In this document: piece by piece, positions 36,190 through 45,334 of the stretch
How positions within the stretch are numbered: the first letter of the stretch is position 1
Layout: every line of letters begins with the position of its first letter
Assembly: GCA_015056655.1 (NCBI GenBank)
Contig: SVFV01000012.1
Location: forward strand, 31,179 to 95,178
Direction of reading: 5' to 3'
DNA length: 64,000 nucleotides
DNA from: Butyrivibrio sp.
GTDB lineage: Bacteria; Bacillota; Clostridia; Lachnospirales; Lachnospiraceae
Notes under the pieces: generated by a model
Database searches by the model: none
What the model was told of the DNA's origin: nothing
Seen by the model: the letters and a program-made list of their open reading frames with translations, nothing else
Position numbers and translations under genes: made by a program

Positions 36190-37791
36190 TCAATTTTCTA
36201 TTATTTTGATGATATTCGCCTTTGTACTAAACGATGGTAATTTCTGATACTTACCAAATTCCTCCGAATATATGCTTTTCTCAGTTATATCTGTGAATTC
36301 TCCTCCTTCTGCCTTCATTGACAATCTATTCCCTTTTGGAGTTATAATCTGTATTTCTTCATCAGAGACCTGCCAAACACTGTTTTCTGGATATATGTGC
36401 CAATAGCTAATGAATGGCTTAGATGACATATCTTCTATCAAGACACTATGATCAAGACTAATTCTCCGTTTTAGGTTGTCACGCATATAATCTATAAAAT
36501 CTGCTTCTATGGATCGTTCTGATGTATTTAGTTTTATAAGCTCTGCCATTCTTCCGGTTCTGTGTTCGCCCCAGATTTCAGATTGTTCCACTCCCTTAAT
36601 CTGTAAAGTGCTATGTGATGAAGTACTTCTTAGCTTTTCTCTGTACTTAGTCTGATATTGATAGGTACCCGAATTCACAATGACCGGTTCATTATCATAA
36701 AACATTTCAAAACTCATCATGTCGCAATGCCCATGCCCCGATATATACCTTGGTGCATAATTGCCTGCGTCGACTATTAGACTGGTTTTATCACTCTCCA
36801 GCTTAAAGTAACCACCATCATGTAAGCTTTTTTGTGGAATAGCATTTATGTCTGCAACAGTTTTCGCTGCTATAAGTAACTGTGATTTTCTCTTTGCAAC
36901 ATTTGATCCCGCATCATTAAATAGCGGTAATCTGAATTCCTCCTCGAAACTATATAAACAGTCTGCCATAGCCTGTATATACGGCCTTATTATTTGTTTT
37001 GAAAGTTCATCAGCAACCTTATATATTCTCACAAGATCTTCCATTACAAGATTGTGATACATAAAGCTGCGTTCAAAATGCATTCCGTCGGGTAATACTT
37101 GCTCCTTGACCTGATCAATTAGATCATCGTTAAATCTAACTACCCTCTTCCTATCCATAAAGAATTTGCTACAAATATACAATGTAGTTAGGTTTTCAAA
37201 ATAATGATTTCCAAGAAGATTTTTTTCCTGGTTATACATCAGAAACTGATACTGGTTTGATACATCCAACCTGATCAGATTAAGCCAGTCATTTTTCTTA
37301 TCAGCCAACATTCCATAGATTATAAGAAGATTCTTAAGCCTTAAAGAAATAGTGTATGGATGCCATGCGTCACCTCTGATGTCTGCAAAACATGTCTTGT
37401 GCCAGTCTTTATACATTTCTTCAAGTTTCTTATAATACTTGATATCTCCTCTCTTCTTAAACTGATACGCAAGAGCTATCCCATACTCAAAATAATGAAG
37501 ATTGAAATTCCACAGATGCGTCTTGTCCGGATAATTCCATTTCCCGGGTTTCCATACTTCTATATCATTAAGAAGCCAAATATGGTTATCTAACAGTTCC
37601 TCCGGCCTAAAGCGCGATATATATATTTCATCTTCATCAAGGGATGTAATTGATATGTCCATCTCTTTTCTTACATCCTGATACGTGACCGGTGTTATTT
37701 TTTTATATCCCCAAAGCCGATATCTGATCTGGTATACAATCTGAGTAGGTTTCAGATTTATGACTGTCCAGAATAACCTTCCAATTTTCAT
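36190..37791 (-). CDS. Heparinase II/III-like protein (alginate lyase fold)
   Basis: A 533-residue protein with an alpha/alpha-toroid N-terminal half and a beta-sandwich with heparinase II/III features: GNHYFENLTTLYICSKFF, then GHGHCDMMSFEMFYDNEPVIVNSGTYQY, the metal- and catalysis-related His/Asp loop of the family. Members in capsule loci are thought to trim or process uronic-acid-containing polymers, which fits the predicted ManNAcA. There is no signal peptide. The stop lies 12 bases before wecC, and the start overlaps the next upstream gene by 4 bases. Confidence 0.85.
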   Translation of the reverse strand: MKIGRLFWTVINLKPTQIVYQIRYRLWGYKKITPVTYQDVRKEMDISITSLDEDEIYISRFRPEELLDNHIWLLNDIEVWKPGKWNYPDKTHLWNFNLHYFEYGIALAYQFKKRGDIKYYKKLEEMYKDWHKTCFADIRGDAWHPYTISLRLKNLLIIYGMLADKKNDWLNLIRLDVSNQYQFLMYNQEKNLLGNHYFENLTTLYICSKFFMDRKRVVRFNDDLIDQVKEQVLPDGMHFERSFMYHNLVMEDLVRIYKVADELSKQIIRPYIQAMADCLYSFEEEFRLPLFNDAGSNVAKRKSQLLIAAKTVADINAIPQKSLHDGGYFKLESDKTSLIVDAGNYAPRYISGHGHCDMMSFEMFYDNEPVIVNSGTYQYQTKYREKLRSTSSHSTLQIKGVEQSEIWGEHRTGRMAELIKLNTSERSIEADFIDYMRDNLKRRISLDHSVLIEDMSSKPFISYWHIYPENSVWQVSDEEIQIITPKGNRLSMKAEGGEFTDITEKSIYSEEFGKYQKLPSFSTKANIIKIIEN

Positions 37792-38957
37792 GCCTCACTT
37801 ACCAATCGTTCCATCTCATCAACTATCATTTCAGCAGACCTTTGGAGTGAATACTTGTTCTTTATGATTTCCATTGCTTGCTCTTTTTTTGTGTTAATGG
37901 TTTTTAATGAAGAGTTCATACTTATAAAGCATTGCCAAAGTTTTTCCTTGTCATTAGGCGAAACTGTAATTCCTAATCCAGTATCATTTAGAACATCTGT
38001 CGAATCGCCCTCTGCTACAAGGAGTACAGGACACCCTACTCCTAATGCTTCATACAATTTTGTGGGAACGCTGTCCTTAAGATTGGCATTTACCAGAGAT
38101 ACATAATTTATGTCTGAAGCTTCAAGCACTGTCCTCATATCTTTGTTGGGGAGCCTTCCTTCAAAAGAAAAGTTTGTAAGCTTGTTATCATCTACATATT
38201 TTCTTAGCTGTGGTTCTTCAGCTCCAGACCCATATACAAGGAATCTGACCGGAATGTTCTCATCCCGACATTTTTCAGCAATAAAAATGAGCTGGCTTAT
38301 TCCCTGAGCCAACCCAATATTACCAATGTATGTACAAATTGTTTCACCCTTTGATCTTATGTTGTTATATAGGTCATGGTTGATTTCTGTATTAAGAAAA
38401 TCTGTATTAAAACCATTCGGTATGCATATTATTCTTTTTTGTGAATTATATCCTTTTAACTTATTTACCTTTCCATTGCTGACAGCTGTAACAAGATCAG
38501 CATACTTTAACATATAATCTCTTATAAATGAGAACGTTTTTGCATAAATGCTATTTGAAGAAAAACTCCCCATTTCAAATGCTACATCCGGCCAGATATC
38601 TCTAACATCATAGATAAGCTTAGCGTTATGATATTTTGCTATCTTAACACCAGCAATATTTATAAGTGGAGGCGGACATGTAGTAAGCACAATGTCTATA
38701 TTCTTTTGCTGCTTCCCTTTTTTAAGTGAACTGAAAGCAAGACATCCTTGATTCTTAAGCCGCCCCAAAGTAGTCTTCTTAAGCGGAGGTGTCTTACAAT
38801 AGACAACACCTTCTTTCTTTTCTATTCCCGGAGTATCCGGTGCAAGAATTATTGCCTCATGACCTCGTCTATTCAGTTCTTTAGCTATTACGCTCATTCT
38901 TTTCGAACAGGGATTATCCAATGTAAATGGATCTCCCATATGTAGTATTACTCTCAT
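37788..38957 (-). CDS. Glycosyltransferase family 4 (WbuB-like)
   Basis: A 389-residue GT-B enzyme that begins the biosynthetic part of the operon. The N-terminus MRVILHMGDPFTLDNPCSKRMSVIAKELNRRGHEAIILAPD and the middle ICIPNGFNTDFLN and YIGNIGLAQGISQL are typical of WbuB/WcaI-type transferases, and SVPTKLYEALGVGCPVLLVAEGD holds the donor-binding Glu. It would transfer the second sugar onto the primed lipid carrier. The preceding 260-base leader carries a terminator and hairpins. Confidence 0.92.
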   Translation of the reverse strand: MRVILHMGDPFTLDNPCSKRMSVIAKELNRRGHEAIILAPDTPGIEKKEGVVYCKTPPLKKTTLGRLKNQGCLAFSSLKKGKQQKNIDIVLTTCPPPLINIAGVKIAKYHNAKLIYDVRDIWPDVAFEMGSFSSNSIYAKTFSFIRDYMLKYADLVTAVSNGKVNKLKGYNSQKRIICIPNGFNTDFLNTEINHDLYNNIRSKGETICTYIGNIGLAQGISQLIFIAEKCRDENIPVRFLVYGSGAEEPQLRKYVDDNKLTNFSFEGRLPNKDMRTVLEASDINYVSLVNANLKDSVPTKLYEALGVGCPVLLVAEGDSTDVLNDTGLGITVSPNDKEKLWQCFISMNSSLKTINTKKEQAMEIIKNKYSLQRSAEMIVDEMERLVSEA

Positions 38958-39217
38958 TTTTTAGTTTTAGACTATTGTCTCTAATTCTCCTTTATAAAAG
39001 CTCTTTTTATGGCATAGAAAAAGGCGCTTTTCAGCGCCCTTTTAGCTAGAACTATTTAAGCATGGCTTCGCCATGGCAGCGCTTCCATCAAGCCCTGCCT
39101 ATGGCGTTTTGATTTCCCAAAAGGAAATCACATTATATCCACTGCTTCGTATGCCGCGCACCAGGCGACGTCCATACTATTCAGTTTCATAAGAAAGGGA
39201 ATAAAATATTTAGAAAG
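38958..39217 (-). promoter_or_regulatory. Leader of the glycosyltransferase operon with terminator and hairpins
   Basis: This 260-base non-coding stretch follows loaP. It holds GATTTCC/GGAAATC (39111-39129, 7-bp stem), CATGGC/GCCATG (39061-39075) and, last before the first glycosyltransferase, a GC-rich hairpin GGCGCT/AGCGCC (39023-39038) followed by TTTTT on the minus strand. The last is an intrinsic terminator upstream of the operon. The earlier hairpins are candidates for the RNA element that LoaP recognises in other Firmicutes. Confidence 0.65.
39015..39045 (-). terminator. Leader terminator
   Basis: The stem GGCGCT/AGCGCC with a four-base GAAA loop on the minus strand is followed by TTTTTC. 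It lies about 65 bases upstream of the start codon of the first glycosyltransferase gene. Confidence 0.75.
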
Positions 39218-39721
39218 TTATCTTTTTCCCACTATTTCCAAACCCACGGTTATTTCCGATGATCGGCCAAATAATTCAGTCTTAAGCACTGCACATTTTT
39301 TGTGCCTGTTTATCTTTGTTATAAGTCCTTCCAGACCCTTTATGGGTCCGTTAGTTATTATGACCCTATCTCCTTCGATGTAGCCTGTGGAGGCTTCAAC
39401 CCGGTGATTTCTGCCAGAGAGACGGCTTATGAAAGTCTCTTCCTTGCTGGTAAGAGGGACGAAGTCGTCGCCCATCCTTAGTATTTTAGTCAGCTCCTTC
39501 ACAGCCTTGAGCCTGAAAAACAAATCTTCAATATCTTCAGTAATAAAGAAGCAGTATCCCGGAAACAGTAATGTTTCTACGGACATATCTATGCCCTTTA
39601 TCCTTTTTGTAATAACTCTTGTTGGAGTAAATACTTCTTCTGACTCCTTCATAAGACTCCTTTTACAGAGCGTTATGATCTTGTTCTCATCACCTGTTTT
39701 AACCTGGATCACATACCACAT
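39218..39721 (-). CDS. loaP: NusG-like antiterminator LoaP
   Basis: A 167-residue NusG paralogue. The NGN domain covers about residues 1-105 (WYVIQVKTGDENKIITLCKRSL; LLFPGYCFFIT) and the KOW domain follows with EGDRVIITNGPIKGLEGLITKINRHKKCAVL. A second NusG next to a polysaccharide locus is the hallmark of LoaP, which in Bacillus promotes read-through of terminators in long biosynthetic operons. Its gene lies 2 bases after the sugar transferase stop and before a leader with a terminator. Confidence 0.9.
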   Translation of the reverse strand: MWYVIQVKTGDENKIITLCKRSLMKESEEVFTPTRVITKRIKGIDMSVETLLFPGYCFFITEDIEDLFFRLKAVKELTKILRMGDDFVPLTSKEETFISRLSGRNHRVEASTGYIEGDRVIITNGPIKGLEGLITKINRHKKCAVLKTELFGRSSEITVGLEIVGKR

Positions 39722-39723
39722 AT

Positions 39724-41145
39724 TTATATGTGCTCCACTTGTTGTACATCGTTATCCGGAGCCGCACCTCTAATGGCATCCTGTTGTTTGGAGCTAAAGC
39801 CCTCTGTGCTTTCCTTACTGAATATGACTTTCACTGTTTCAAAAATAATCTGTATGTCCATAAGTATCGAGTAGTTGACGATGTAGATCATATCCAGCTT
39901 TAGCTTATCCAGGGCAGAAGTATTATATTTTCCGTAGACCTGTGCATAGCCTGTAAGGCCACCCTTTACCTTCTGTCTGAAGATAAATTCAGGGATATCT
40001 GCGCAGTATTTCTCAACATGCTCAACTCTTTCAGGTCTTGGTCCTACGATAGACATCTCTCCCTTTATGATATTTACAAGCTGTGGGAGTTCATCTATTC
40101 TTGTAGCCCTGATAAAATGACCGATTTTTGTAATTCTGTCATCCTCTTCCCCTGCGGGTCTTGGTCTTCCATCCTTTTCTGCATCTACTATCATGCTTCT
40201 GAATTTCAGGATCATGAATTTCTCGCCGTTAAGAGTGCACCGCTCCTGCCTGAAAAATATCGGTCCTCCATCCTCCAGGTGAATAAGGATTGCAACAACT
40301 GCCATTACAGGAGATAACACTATCAATGCAAAAAGACTTAAGACAAGGTCCATTGTTCTTTTAATGAATCGCTTCCAAAGCGGCATTCCTATATTCCTGC
40401 AAAAATACAGCGGTGTATCAAACAGATTAAGGGCATCTGAGGACTTCACAATGATATCCGAAAGCTTGGGAGTAAAATATACTCTCTTTCCAGTCTCAAA
40501 GCAGGCTTTGATAATGTCATTCTTTTTTTTGCTTGGAATATCATTAATCAATACTGCATCATACAAAGGTAATATCCCTTTTATCTCCGTAAGATTCGTA
40601 TCATAATGAATATTCTTCTCAATGCAGTATTTATCAGGTCTCCCCGCCATTTTCAGCCAGAGATCATTTTCATTGTCTCCACTTATTTCAAGTAGCTTAA
40701 GCGGTGGAAATTTCTTTCTGTAGGCATCTATCATCGGAACAGATATAAGGCATATGACTATACACTGTATTCCACTGAGCATGGCATATATCATAAGTAG
40801 TTCAGGAAAATACCTGAATTGCCCTGTAATAGCCATTGAGAAAAATATCTCGACAAAATTTACACTTACTATAGCGACAATCTGGGAAGCAAGGATATTC
40901 GTCTTTCTGTTGACTCCTATCTTGTAGCCTCCAACGCCCTTGAAAGCAATAATAGTAAGCCCCACATATATCCCAAGGGACATAAGCAGATTTCCCATCC
41001 CGGTAAGGGAGCCAGTGTTATTATTTATTTTTACGAAGTTGTACCATATCTGCATAAAAAAGCATGCATCGACAACAGTGATAAAAGTGTCACATGCATA
41101 TCTGTACAGATATTTTCCTTCTATTGTTTTTTTCTTCATTTTCAC
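39724..41145 (-). CDS. Priming sugar transferase (undecaprenyl-phosphate sugar phosphotransferase)
   Basis: A 473-residue membrane enzyme that starts repeat-unit assembly by moving a sugar phosphate onto undecaprenyl phosphate. The N-terminal half has four to five membrane helices and a CoA-binding-like region. The C-terminal catalytic domain has the pattern of PF02397: RFIKRTMDLVLSLFALIVLSPVM, FFRQERCTLNGEKFMILKFRSM, DELPQLVNIIKGEMSIVGPRPE and LTGYAQVYGKYN. It is followed directly by loaP. Confidence 0.94.
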   Translation of the reverse strand: MKMKKKTIEGKYLYRYACDTFITVVDACFFMQIWYNFVKINNNTGSLTGMGNLLMSLGIYVGLTIIAFKGVGGYKIGVNRKTNILASQIVAIVSVNFVEIFFSMAITGQFRYFPELLMIYAMLSGIQCIVICLISVPMIDAYRKKFPPLKLLEISGDNENDLWLKMAGRPDKYCIEKNIHYDTNLTEIKGILPLYDAVLINDIPSKKKNDIIKACFETGKRVYFTPKLSDIIVKSSDALNLFDTPLYFCRNIGMPLWKRFIKRTMDLVLSLFALIVLSPVMAVVAILIHLEDGGPIFFRQERCTLNGEKFMILKFRSMIVDAEKDGRPRPAGEEDDRITKIGHFIRATRIDELPQLVNIIKGEMSIVGPRPERVEHVEKYCADIPEFIFRQKVKGGLTGYAQVYGKYNTSALDKLKLDMIYIVNYSILMDIQIIFETVKVIFSKESTEGFSSKQQDAIRGAAPDNDVQQVEHI

Positions 41146-41154
41146 TTTTTCTTT

Positions 41155-41188
41155 AAAATTGCAGGAGCGTTACCACTCCTGCAATTTT
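41155..41188 (-). terminator. Intrinsic terminator after the LRR protein gene
   Basis: AAAATTGCAGGAG (41155-41167) and CTCCTGCAATTTT (41176-41188) form a 13-bp perfect stem with an 8-base loop, with T residues on both strands. It divides the LRR gene from the sugar transferase gene. Confidence 0.85.
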
Positions 41189-41232
41189 AGTAAGATTGTC
41201 CTGATCAAGATAATCTCTTAAAGAGAAAGTAA

Positions 41233-41784
41233 TTAAGCCTTCTTAATTTTGCCCTTGAAGCCTGCAGCTTTAAGAACCTTCTTAAGCTTCTTAAACTCTT
41301 TCTTGGAGATCTTCTTGTTCACTTTGATGGTCATCTTGCTTGTGTCACGTCCCTTGAAGGCACCCTTTTCTACAGTGATGCTCTTCTTAGTCTTGAGTAC
41401 GATTGTATTAACCTTGGAGCCGTTGAATGCATTCTTCTGTATCTTCTTGATAGAAGCAGGTACTGTAACCTTAGTAGCCTTTGTGCAGTTCTTAAAAGCC
41501 TTCGCTCCAAGCGCTGTTACCTCGTATGTAACACCGTTTACTGTAACCTTAGAAGGAACAGTAATACTCTTCTTCTTAGTCTTAGCTATACTCTTGATAG
41601 TAGCTGTACCGTCTGTTGATGTTGAAACTGTAGTTGTAATACCGTCGGTTTTATCAGCTTTAACTGAAGACTGCTCTGCAGGTGCGGGAGCTGTGCTCGG
41701 GCTTGTAGCAGCAGAAACAGGTGTTGAGAGTACAAGAGCAGCTGTAAGAACGGTAGCAAGTGCCCTCCTCATAAACTTAAACAT
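41233..41784 (-). CDS. Secreted leucine-rich-repeat (BspA-like) protein
   Basis: A 183-residue secreted protein. The signal peptide FMRRALATVLTAALVLSTPVSA ends at about residue 26, followed by a Ser/Thr/Ala-rich linker and a short BspA-type leucine-rich repeat region: KVTVNGVTYEVTALGAKAFKNC, KVTVPASIKKIQKNAFNGSKV. The last 40 residues are very Lys-rich (KKISKKEFKKLKKVLKAAGFKGKIKKA) and carry a strong positive charge, which may bind the acidic polysaccharide. Its place inside an exopolysaccharide regulatory region is unusual. The following hairpin is a terminator. Confidence 0.8.
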   Translation of the reverse strand: MFKFMRRALATVLTAALVLSTPVSAATSPSTAPAPAEQSSVKADKTDGITTTVSTSTDGTATIKSIAKTKKKSITVPSKVTVNGVTYEVTALGAKAFKNCTKATKVTVPASIKKIQKNAFNGSKVNTIVLKTKKSITVEKGAFKGRDTSKMTIKVNKKISKKEFKKLKKVLKAAGFKGKIKKA

Positions 41785-41853
41785 CTTTTGCGTCCTCCTT
41801 TCTTCGCATTACTTTTCTTCATAATGCTCATATTTTGTTTCTATATTGAGTAA

Positions 41854-41866
41854 CCGGCTTCGCCGG
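41854..41866. promoter_or_regulatory. Short GC hairpin between the kinase and LRR genes
   Basis: CCGGC and GCCGG pair around TTC. No T tract follows, so it is not a standard terminator. The same GGCGAAGCC core occurs in the LoaP leader (39061-39075). Confidence 0.4.
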
Positions 41867-41879
41867 ATTGCTCACGCTT

Positions 41880-42623
41880 TTACTTCTTTTTCCCGTAATA
41901 ATATGATTCGCTCGAGTAATACTTGCCGTAATGACTGCCATAATATTTGCCGCCATATTTCTTGTAGTAATAACCACCCTTGGACCCTTCAACACGATTG
42001 AGTATGATTCCAAGCATGGGGCATCCGGCTCTCTCAAGCTGCATAACGGAATGCTTAACCATTGATTTACTGGTAACACCACCTCTAACTACGAGAATAG
42101 CGCCATCACACAAAGATCCGATTCTCTCACCATCCGATACAAGGTCAAGGGGTGGTGAATCAATGAATGTATATCTGTAATTAGATTCTGTATATTCAAG
42201 CAGTTCCTCGAATCTCCTATTTTCCAGAAGCATGGAGGGATTGATAACATTGTCTGAGTTCGGAAGAATATCCCCATCTTTTATCTGAGTATGGAAAAGT
42301 GACTCTCCTATCGGGACTTCATTAGCAAGCACATAACTTGTTCCGTTTATCCTTTCTCCGGACTCTATGCTCATGCCATATTTCTCTGTCATAATTGATT
42401 TTCTTAAATCCGCATCAATAAGTATGCTTTTAGTTCCGGTCTTAGCCATCTGCATCCACAGCTGCATTGCAACAAAACTTTTACCTTCATTAGGGGTAGT
42501 GGATACGACCATTATTTTCCTGACATCCTTACCAAGAAAACTGATATTGATACGAAGTCTGTTTAATGCTTCCTCAACTGCATAAGGGAGGTCAGGGTTA
42601 TTCTGTATTGTAATCGTATGCAT
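41880..42623 (-). CDS. Tyrosine autokinase CpsD/CapB type
   Basis: A 247-residue BY-kinase that controls polymer length and export through phosphorylation. The Walker A motif is STTPNEGKSFVA at about residues 42-53, followed by SILIDADLRKS (Walker A') and YTFIDSPPLD (Walker B). The C-terminus ends in a tyrosine cluster (GGYYYKKYGGKYYGSHYGKYYSSESYYYGKKK), the autophosphorylation sites. It starts 5 bases after the chain-length protein gene. Confidence 0.95.
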   Translation of the reverse strand: MHTITIQNNPDLPYAVEEALNRLRINISFLGKDVRKIMVVSTTPNEGKSFVAMQLWMQMAKTGTKSILIDADLRKSIMTEKYGMSIESGERINGTSYVLANEVPIGESLFHTQIKDGDILPNSDNVINPSMLLENRRFEELLEYTESNYRYTFIDSPPLDLVSDGERIGSLCDGAILVVRGGVTSKSMVKHSVMQLERAGCPMLGIILNRVEGSKGGYYYKKYGGKYYGSHYGKYYSSESYYYGKKK

Positions 42624-42628
42624 TTGTT

Positions 42629-43444
42629 TTAAGCCCCTTTCCTGCGTCTCTTTATAAATCTTTTAATTCCCTTTTTCTCTTCGCCCTCATGCTCATGAAC
42701 CTCTGACAGAATACCTATATCGCTCTCCGGTATTGTTGTAAGAGGCATAATTCCGAACATTTTCTCAACATCCTCAGCGGAATTGAATGTATCATCCATC
42801 ACGAACATCACCGTAAGGATTCCGCATATTATTAGTAAACCTGCAAGTGCTCCTACCACTATGTTCTTGGAGTAGCTTGGTGAGCTTTTCCTTTGGGGAA
42901 CTATAGCAGGCTCTATAATGTGGGGCTTTGAAGTATCCATAAGCCTTGGAACCTGGGATTCAGCATCCTTTGCTATAGCATTTGCTATCTTCTCAGCTTC
43001 ATTCGGGTCAGGACTGGTAACCTTGATAGTAAGAATTCTCGTATTGTTGACTACTGAAACTGATGTCATTGACTGAAGCTCCTCATAGGTATAGGGAAGC
43101 TCCAACTCCTTGATTACATCTTCAAAAATTGGTCTTATCTTTATGACTTCCTGATAGTCTGCCGATAAGCTTGTTCCAAGATTCAAATCTGTAAGATTGA
43201 CCAGAGTATCACTTGACGCGGATACCATATACAGCTTTGCTGAAGCAGTATACATGGGCGTTATAAAGAAAAAAGTTATAAGCCCGGAAACCACTGCACC
43301 TGTTATAAAAAATAAAATTATCCACTCCAGCTTTGACTGAAAGTAGAAAAATAGCTCAATAAGATCTATCTCCGTGCCTTTGTTCTGAGGCTCATTTATT
43401 TGTATTGCGCTTTCATTTATAAGCGCTCCCTTATTTTTTCCCAT
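42629..43444 (-). CDS. Chain-length determinant protein (Wzz/CpsC type)
   Basis: A 271-residue membrane protein that activates the tyrosine kinase and sets polymer length. Membrane helices flank a coiled extracellular region: LEWIILFFITGAVVSGLITFFF near residue 40 and YSKNIVVGALAGLLIICGILTVMFV at about 190-215. The middle part ILTIKVTSPDPNEAEKIANAIAKDAE is characteristic. I prefer ATG 43444, preceded by GGGAGA, over the TTG 12 bases upstream. It is linked to the kinase gene. Confidence 0.92.
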   Translation of the reverse strand: MGKNKGALINESAIQINEPQNKGTEIDLIELFFYFQSKLEWIILFFITGAVVSGLITFFFITPMYTASAKLYMVSASSDTLVNLTDLNLGTSLSADYQEVIKIRPIFEDVIKELELPYTYEELQSMTSVSVVNNTRILTIKVTSPDPNEAEKIANAIAKDAESQVPRLMDTSKPHIIEPAIVPQRKSSPSYSKNIVVGALAGLLIICGILTVMFVMDDTFNSAEDVEKMFGIMPLTTIPESDIGILSEVHEHEGEEKKGIKRFIKRRRKGA

Positions 43445-43458
43445 TGCGTCTCCCAATT

Positions 43459-44532
43459 TTAATCGTCTTCGTTGTTATCTCCAGTCAGTACCATCACCTC
43501 CTCAAGATGATAGGTTGCAGTCATGATATCTAAGAACGAGTTGTAATCTATGTAGAATTCCTGATGTTCAAGACCGTCATCCAAAAGCATTCCAAGCTTA
43601 TGGGCGCCTTCAAAGGTTAAAATTCCGTGATTTTCTCCCTGGCTTATTCTGTTTAGAATTCGAGAGATGTCATTACCGGTCATATTGGTACAGGCGTAAT
43701 CCTTCATCTTTTTGAACATTTCATTAGGAAAATTAGGATTAGCCTTGGTTGTGTCTATTACTTTCTGAAGGTAAGCATCCATGTACTCATGCTGTCTTCT
43801 CATTCTGTCTGTATTGGTGCCATCAGCCACGTCCATTCTTGAATGGACATATGTATACGCCTGCTCATCAGATAAAGTAACAATCTCTCCCTCAATAAGA
43901 GTCGGATCAGCAGCAGTAAGGTCACTTGAAACAGTCACTGTAACACCACCCACCATACTATTTAGAAGTGGAATTTGCTCCATGTTTACTTCGTAATAGC
44001 CATCTATAGGGATTCCTCCCAAGAGTTCTGAAACAGCTGTTGCTGTATTCTCGCAGCTCTGCTCTTCGTTTCCTCCATACCAGTGTGCAGTACAAATCTG
44101 CATTTCCTTGCCACCATGTGAGGAGCCATCCTCATTCATCATGGGAACATACGTGACCGTATCTCTGTCTATCTGTAAAAAAGTAAAGTTATTATCAATC
44201 CTGTTCAGAACTACCAGAAGGAGGAAATCCGCCATTTTTCCGTGATATTTTCCATCATTCTGGTCTCCGCTCTCGTCAGTACCTATGATCAGATAATTTG
44301 TAATGTCTGAGTCATATCTATATACAGTGTTTCCAATCTTTATTTCATCCTCTGAAAGCTCGTAGTCTTCATCGTCATAGTCATCCTCGTCTTCTTCATC
44401 TTCGAGGCTGTCAGCATATGCTTTCTTCTCCAGATTTTTCTCAACAAGATTTATTCCGAAAAAGAGCGCTGTCACGGCAACTGCGGCTGCTACCACAGTT
44501 AGTATCACCTTATATTTTTCAAACCTTTTCAT
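43459..44532 (-). CDS. LytR-CpsA-Psr (LCP) family ligase
   Basis: A 357-residue membrane-anchored protein with one N-terminal helix (VILTVVAAAVAVTALFFGIN). It has an acidic Asp/Glu-rich stretch at about residues 40-60, and an LCP domain with TNYLIIGTDESGDQN, LQIDRDTVTYVP and YTYVHSRMDVADGTNTDRMRRQHEY. LCP proteins attach wall polymers to peptidoglycan, so the polysaccharide is probably covalently anchored. It overlaps the upstream CpsB gene by 14 bases. Confidence 0.92.
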   Translation of the reverse strand: MKRFEKYKVILTVVAAAVAVTALFFGINLVEKNLEKKAYADSLEDEEDEDDYDDEDYELSEDEIKIGNTVYRYDSDITNYLIIGTDESGDQNDGKYHGKMADFLLLVVLNRIDNNFTFLQIDRDTVTYVPMMNEDGSSHGGKEMQICTAHWYGGNEEQSCENTATAVSELLGGIPIDGYYEVNMEQIPLLNSMVGGVTVTVSSDLTAADPTLIEGEIVTLSDEQAYTYVHSRMDVADGTNTDRMRRQHEYMDAYLQKVIDTTKANPNFPNEMFKKMKDYACTNMTGNDISRILNRISQGENHGILTFEGAHKLGMLLDDGLEHQEFYIDYNSFLDIMTATYHLEEVMVLTGDNNEDD

Positions 44533-45229
44533 TTTTCCAAATCTTCTCTCCGCGCTCTTCTATTTCTCCTATAATCTGAGATCCTAATTTTCTCTCTAAA
44601 ATAGCTTGTCCCTCTCTCATATTCGGGACTCTATTTGTCACATTGTGGCAATCAGAACCAAGGATAACCTTATGACCGGACTTGATAAACTTAGTGTCAA
44701 ACCTGCGACTTCTCCACGTCATAAGGCTTCCGGTATTGATCTGGAATACAATCGGAAGCTCAAGAATCTCCTTCCAAATAGATTTATCTTTTTGAAATGG
44801 ATAAAACCTCTCCACATGGGCGAGAATGACGTTTATATTTTGCCTCTCAATTATGTCCTTGACATCCAAATATATTCCCTTGCTCCACTGAGCAAAAGGC
44901 ATCTCTAACAGCAGGTAATCAGTATACTGGAGCCTTAAATCAGGCAGCATATCCGCTCTTCCTATCCCCGGAAAATAATAAACTTCTGCACCAAGCTTAA
45001 AGCTGATATCGAGTTCTAAGCTATTCGCAGTCTCCCTGAGGCTTTCATATGCTTTGTCCCTCTTTTTCAAAAAGCGCTGAACATTTTCCGACTGAGCGTA
45101 AAAATGTGGAGTAAGCGCAATCTGTTTTATTCCCTGCTCCTTCTGTAATAGAAGAAGTTCACTTGACATCTGAATATCACGGCTACCATCATCGATACCC
45201 GGTAGTATGTGTGTATGAAAGTCTATCAT
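44519..45229 (-). CDS. Tyrosine-protein phosphatase CpsB (PHP family)
   Basis: A 236-residue PHP-type phosphatase that reverses the phosphorylation by the tyrosine kinase. The start MIDFHTHILPGIDDGSRD carries the first metal-binding motif, and SDCHNVTNR the last. The ATG at 45229 is chosen since CpsB proteins start MID-H-H; the longer frame from 45289 has no support. It is first in the minus-strand locus, divergent from an XRE regulator. Confidence 0.92.
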   Translation of the reverse strand: MIDFHTHILPGIDDGSRDIQMSSELLLLQKEQGIKQIALTPHFYAQSENVQRFLKKRDKAYESLRETANSLELDISFKLGAEVYYFPGIGRADMLPDLRLQYTDYLLLEMPFAQWSKGIYLDVKDIIERQNINVILAHVERFYPFQKDKSIWKEILELPIVFQINTGSLMTWRSRRFDTKFIKSGHKVILGSDCHNVTNRVPNMREGQAILERKLGSQIIGEIEERGEKIWKNEKV

Positions 45230-45334
45230 TTTCCCGCTCTCACTATCTTTATATAAGCGTTTTTCTATAATTTTCCGCCTATATTTCACATTCTATTACA
45301 AATTTCAATTTTCTACAATAGTTTTAATCTCATA

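Noticed and set aside
41249..41824. 191-codon open frame on the plus strand
   Set aside because: It lies antisense to the LRR protein gene, which has a signal peptide and a repeat pattern; the frame is a shadow caused by codon use.
41854..41866. Terminator between kinase and LRR genes
   Set aside because: The stem is only five base pairs and no T tract follows.
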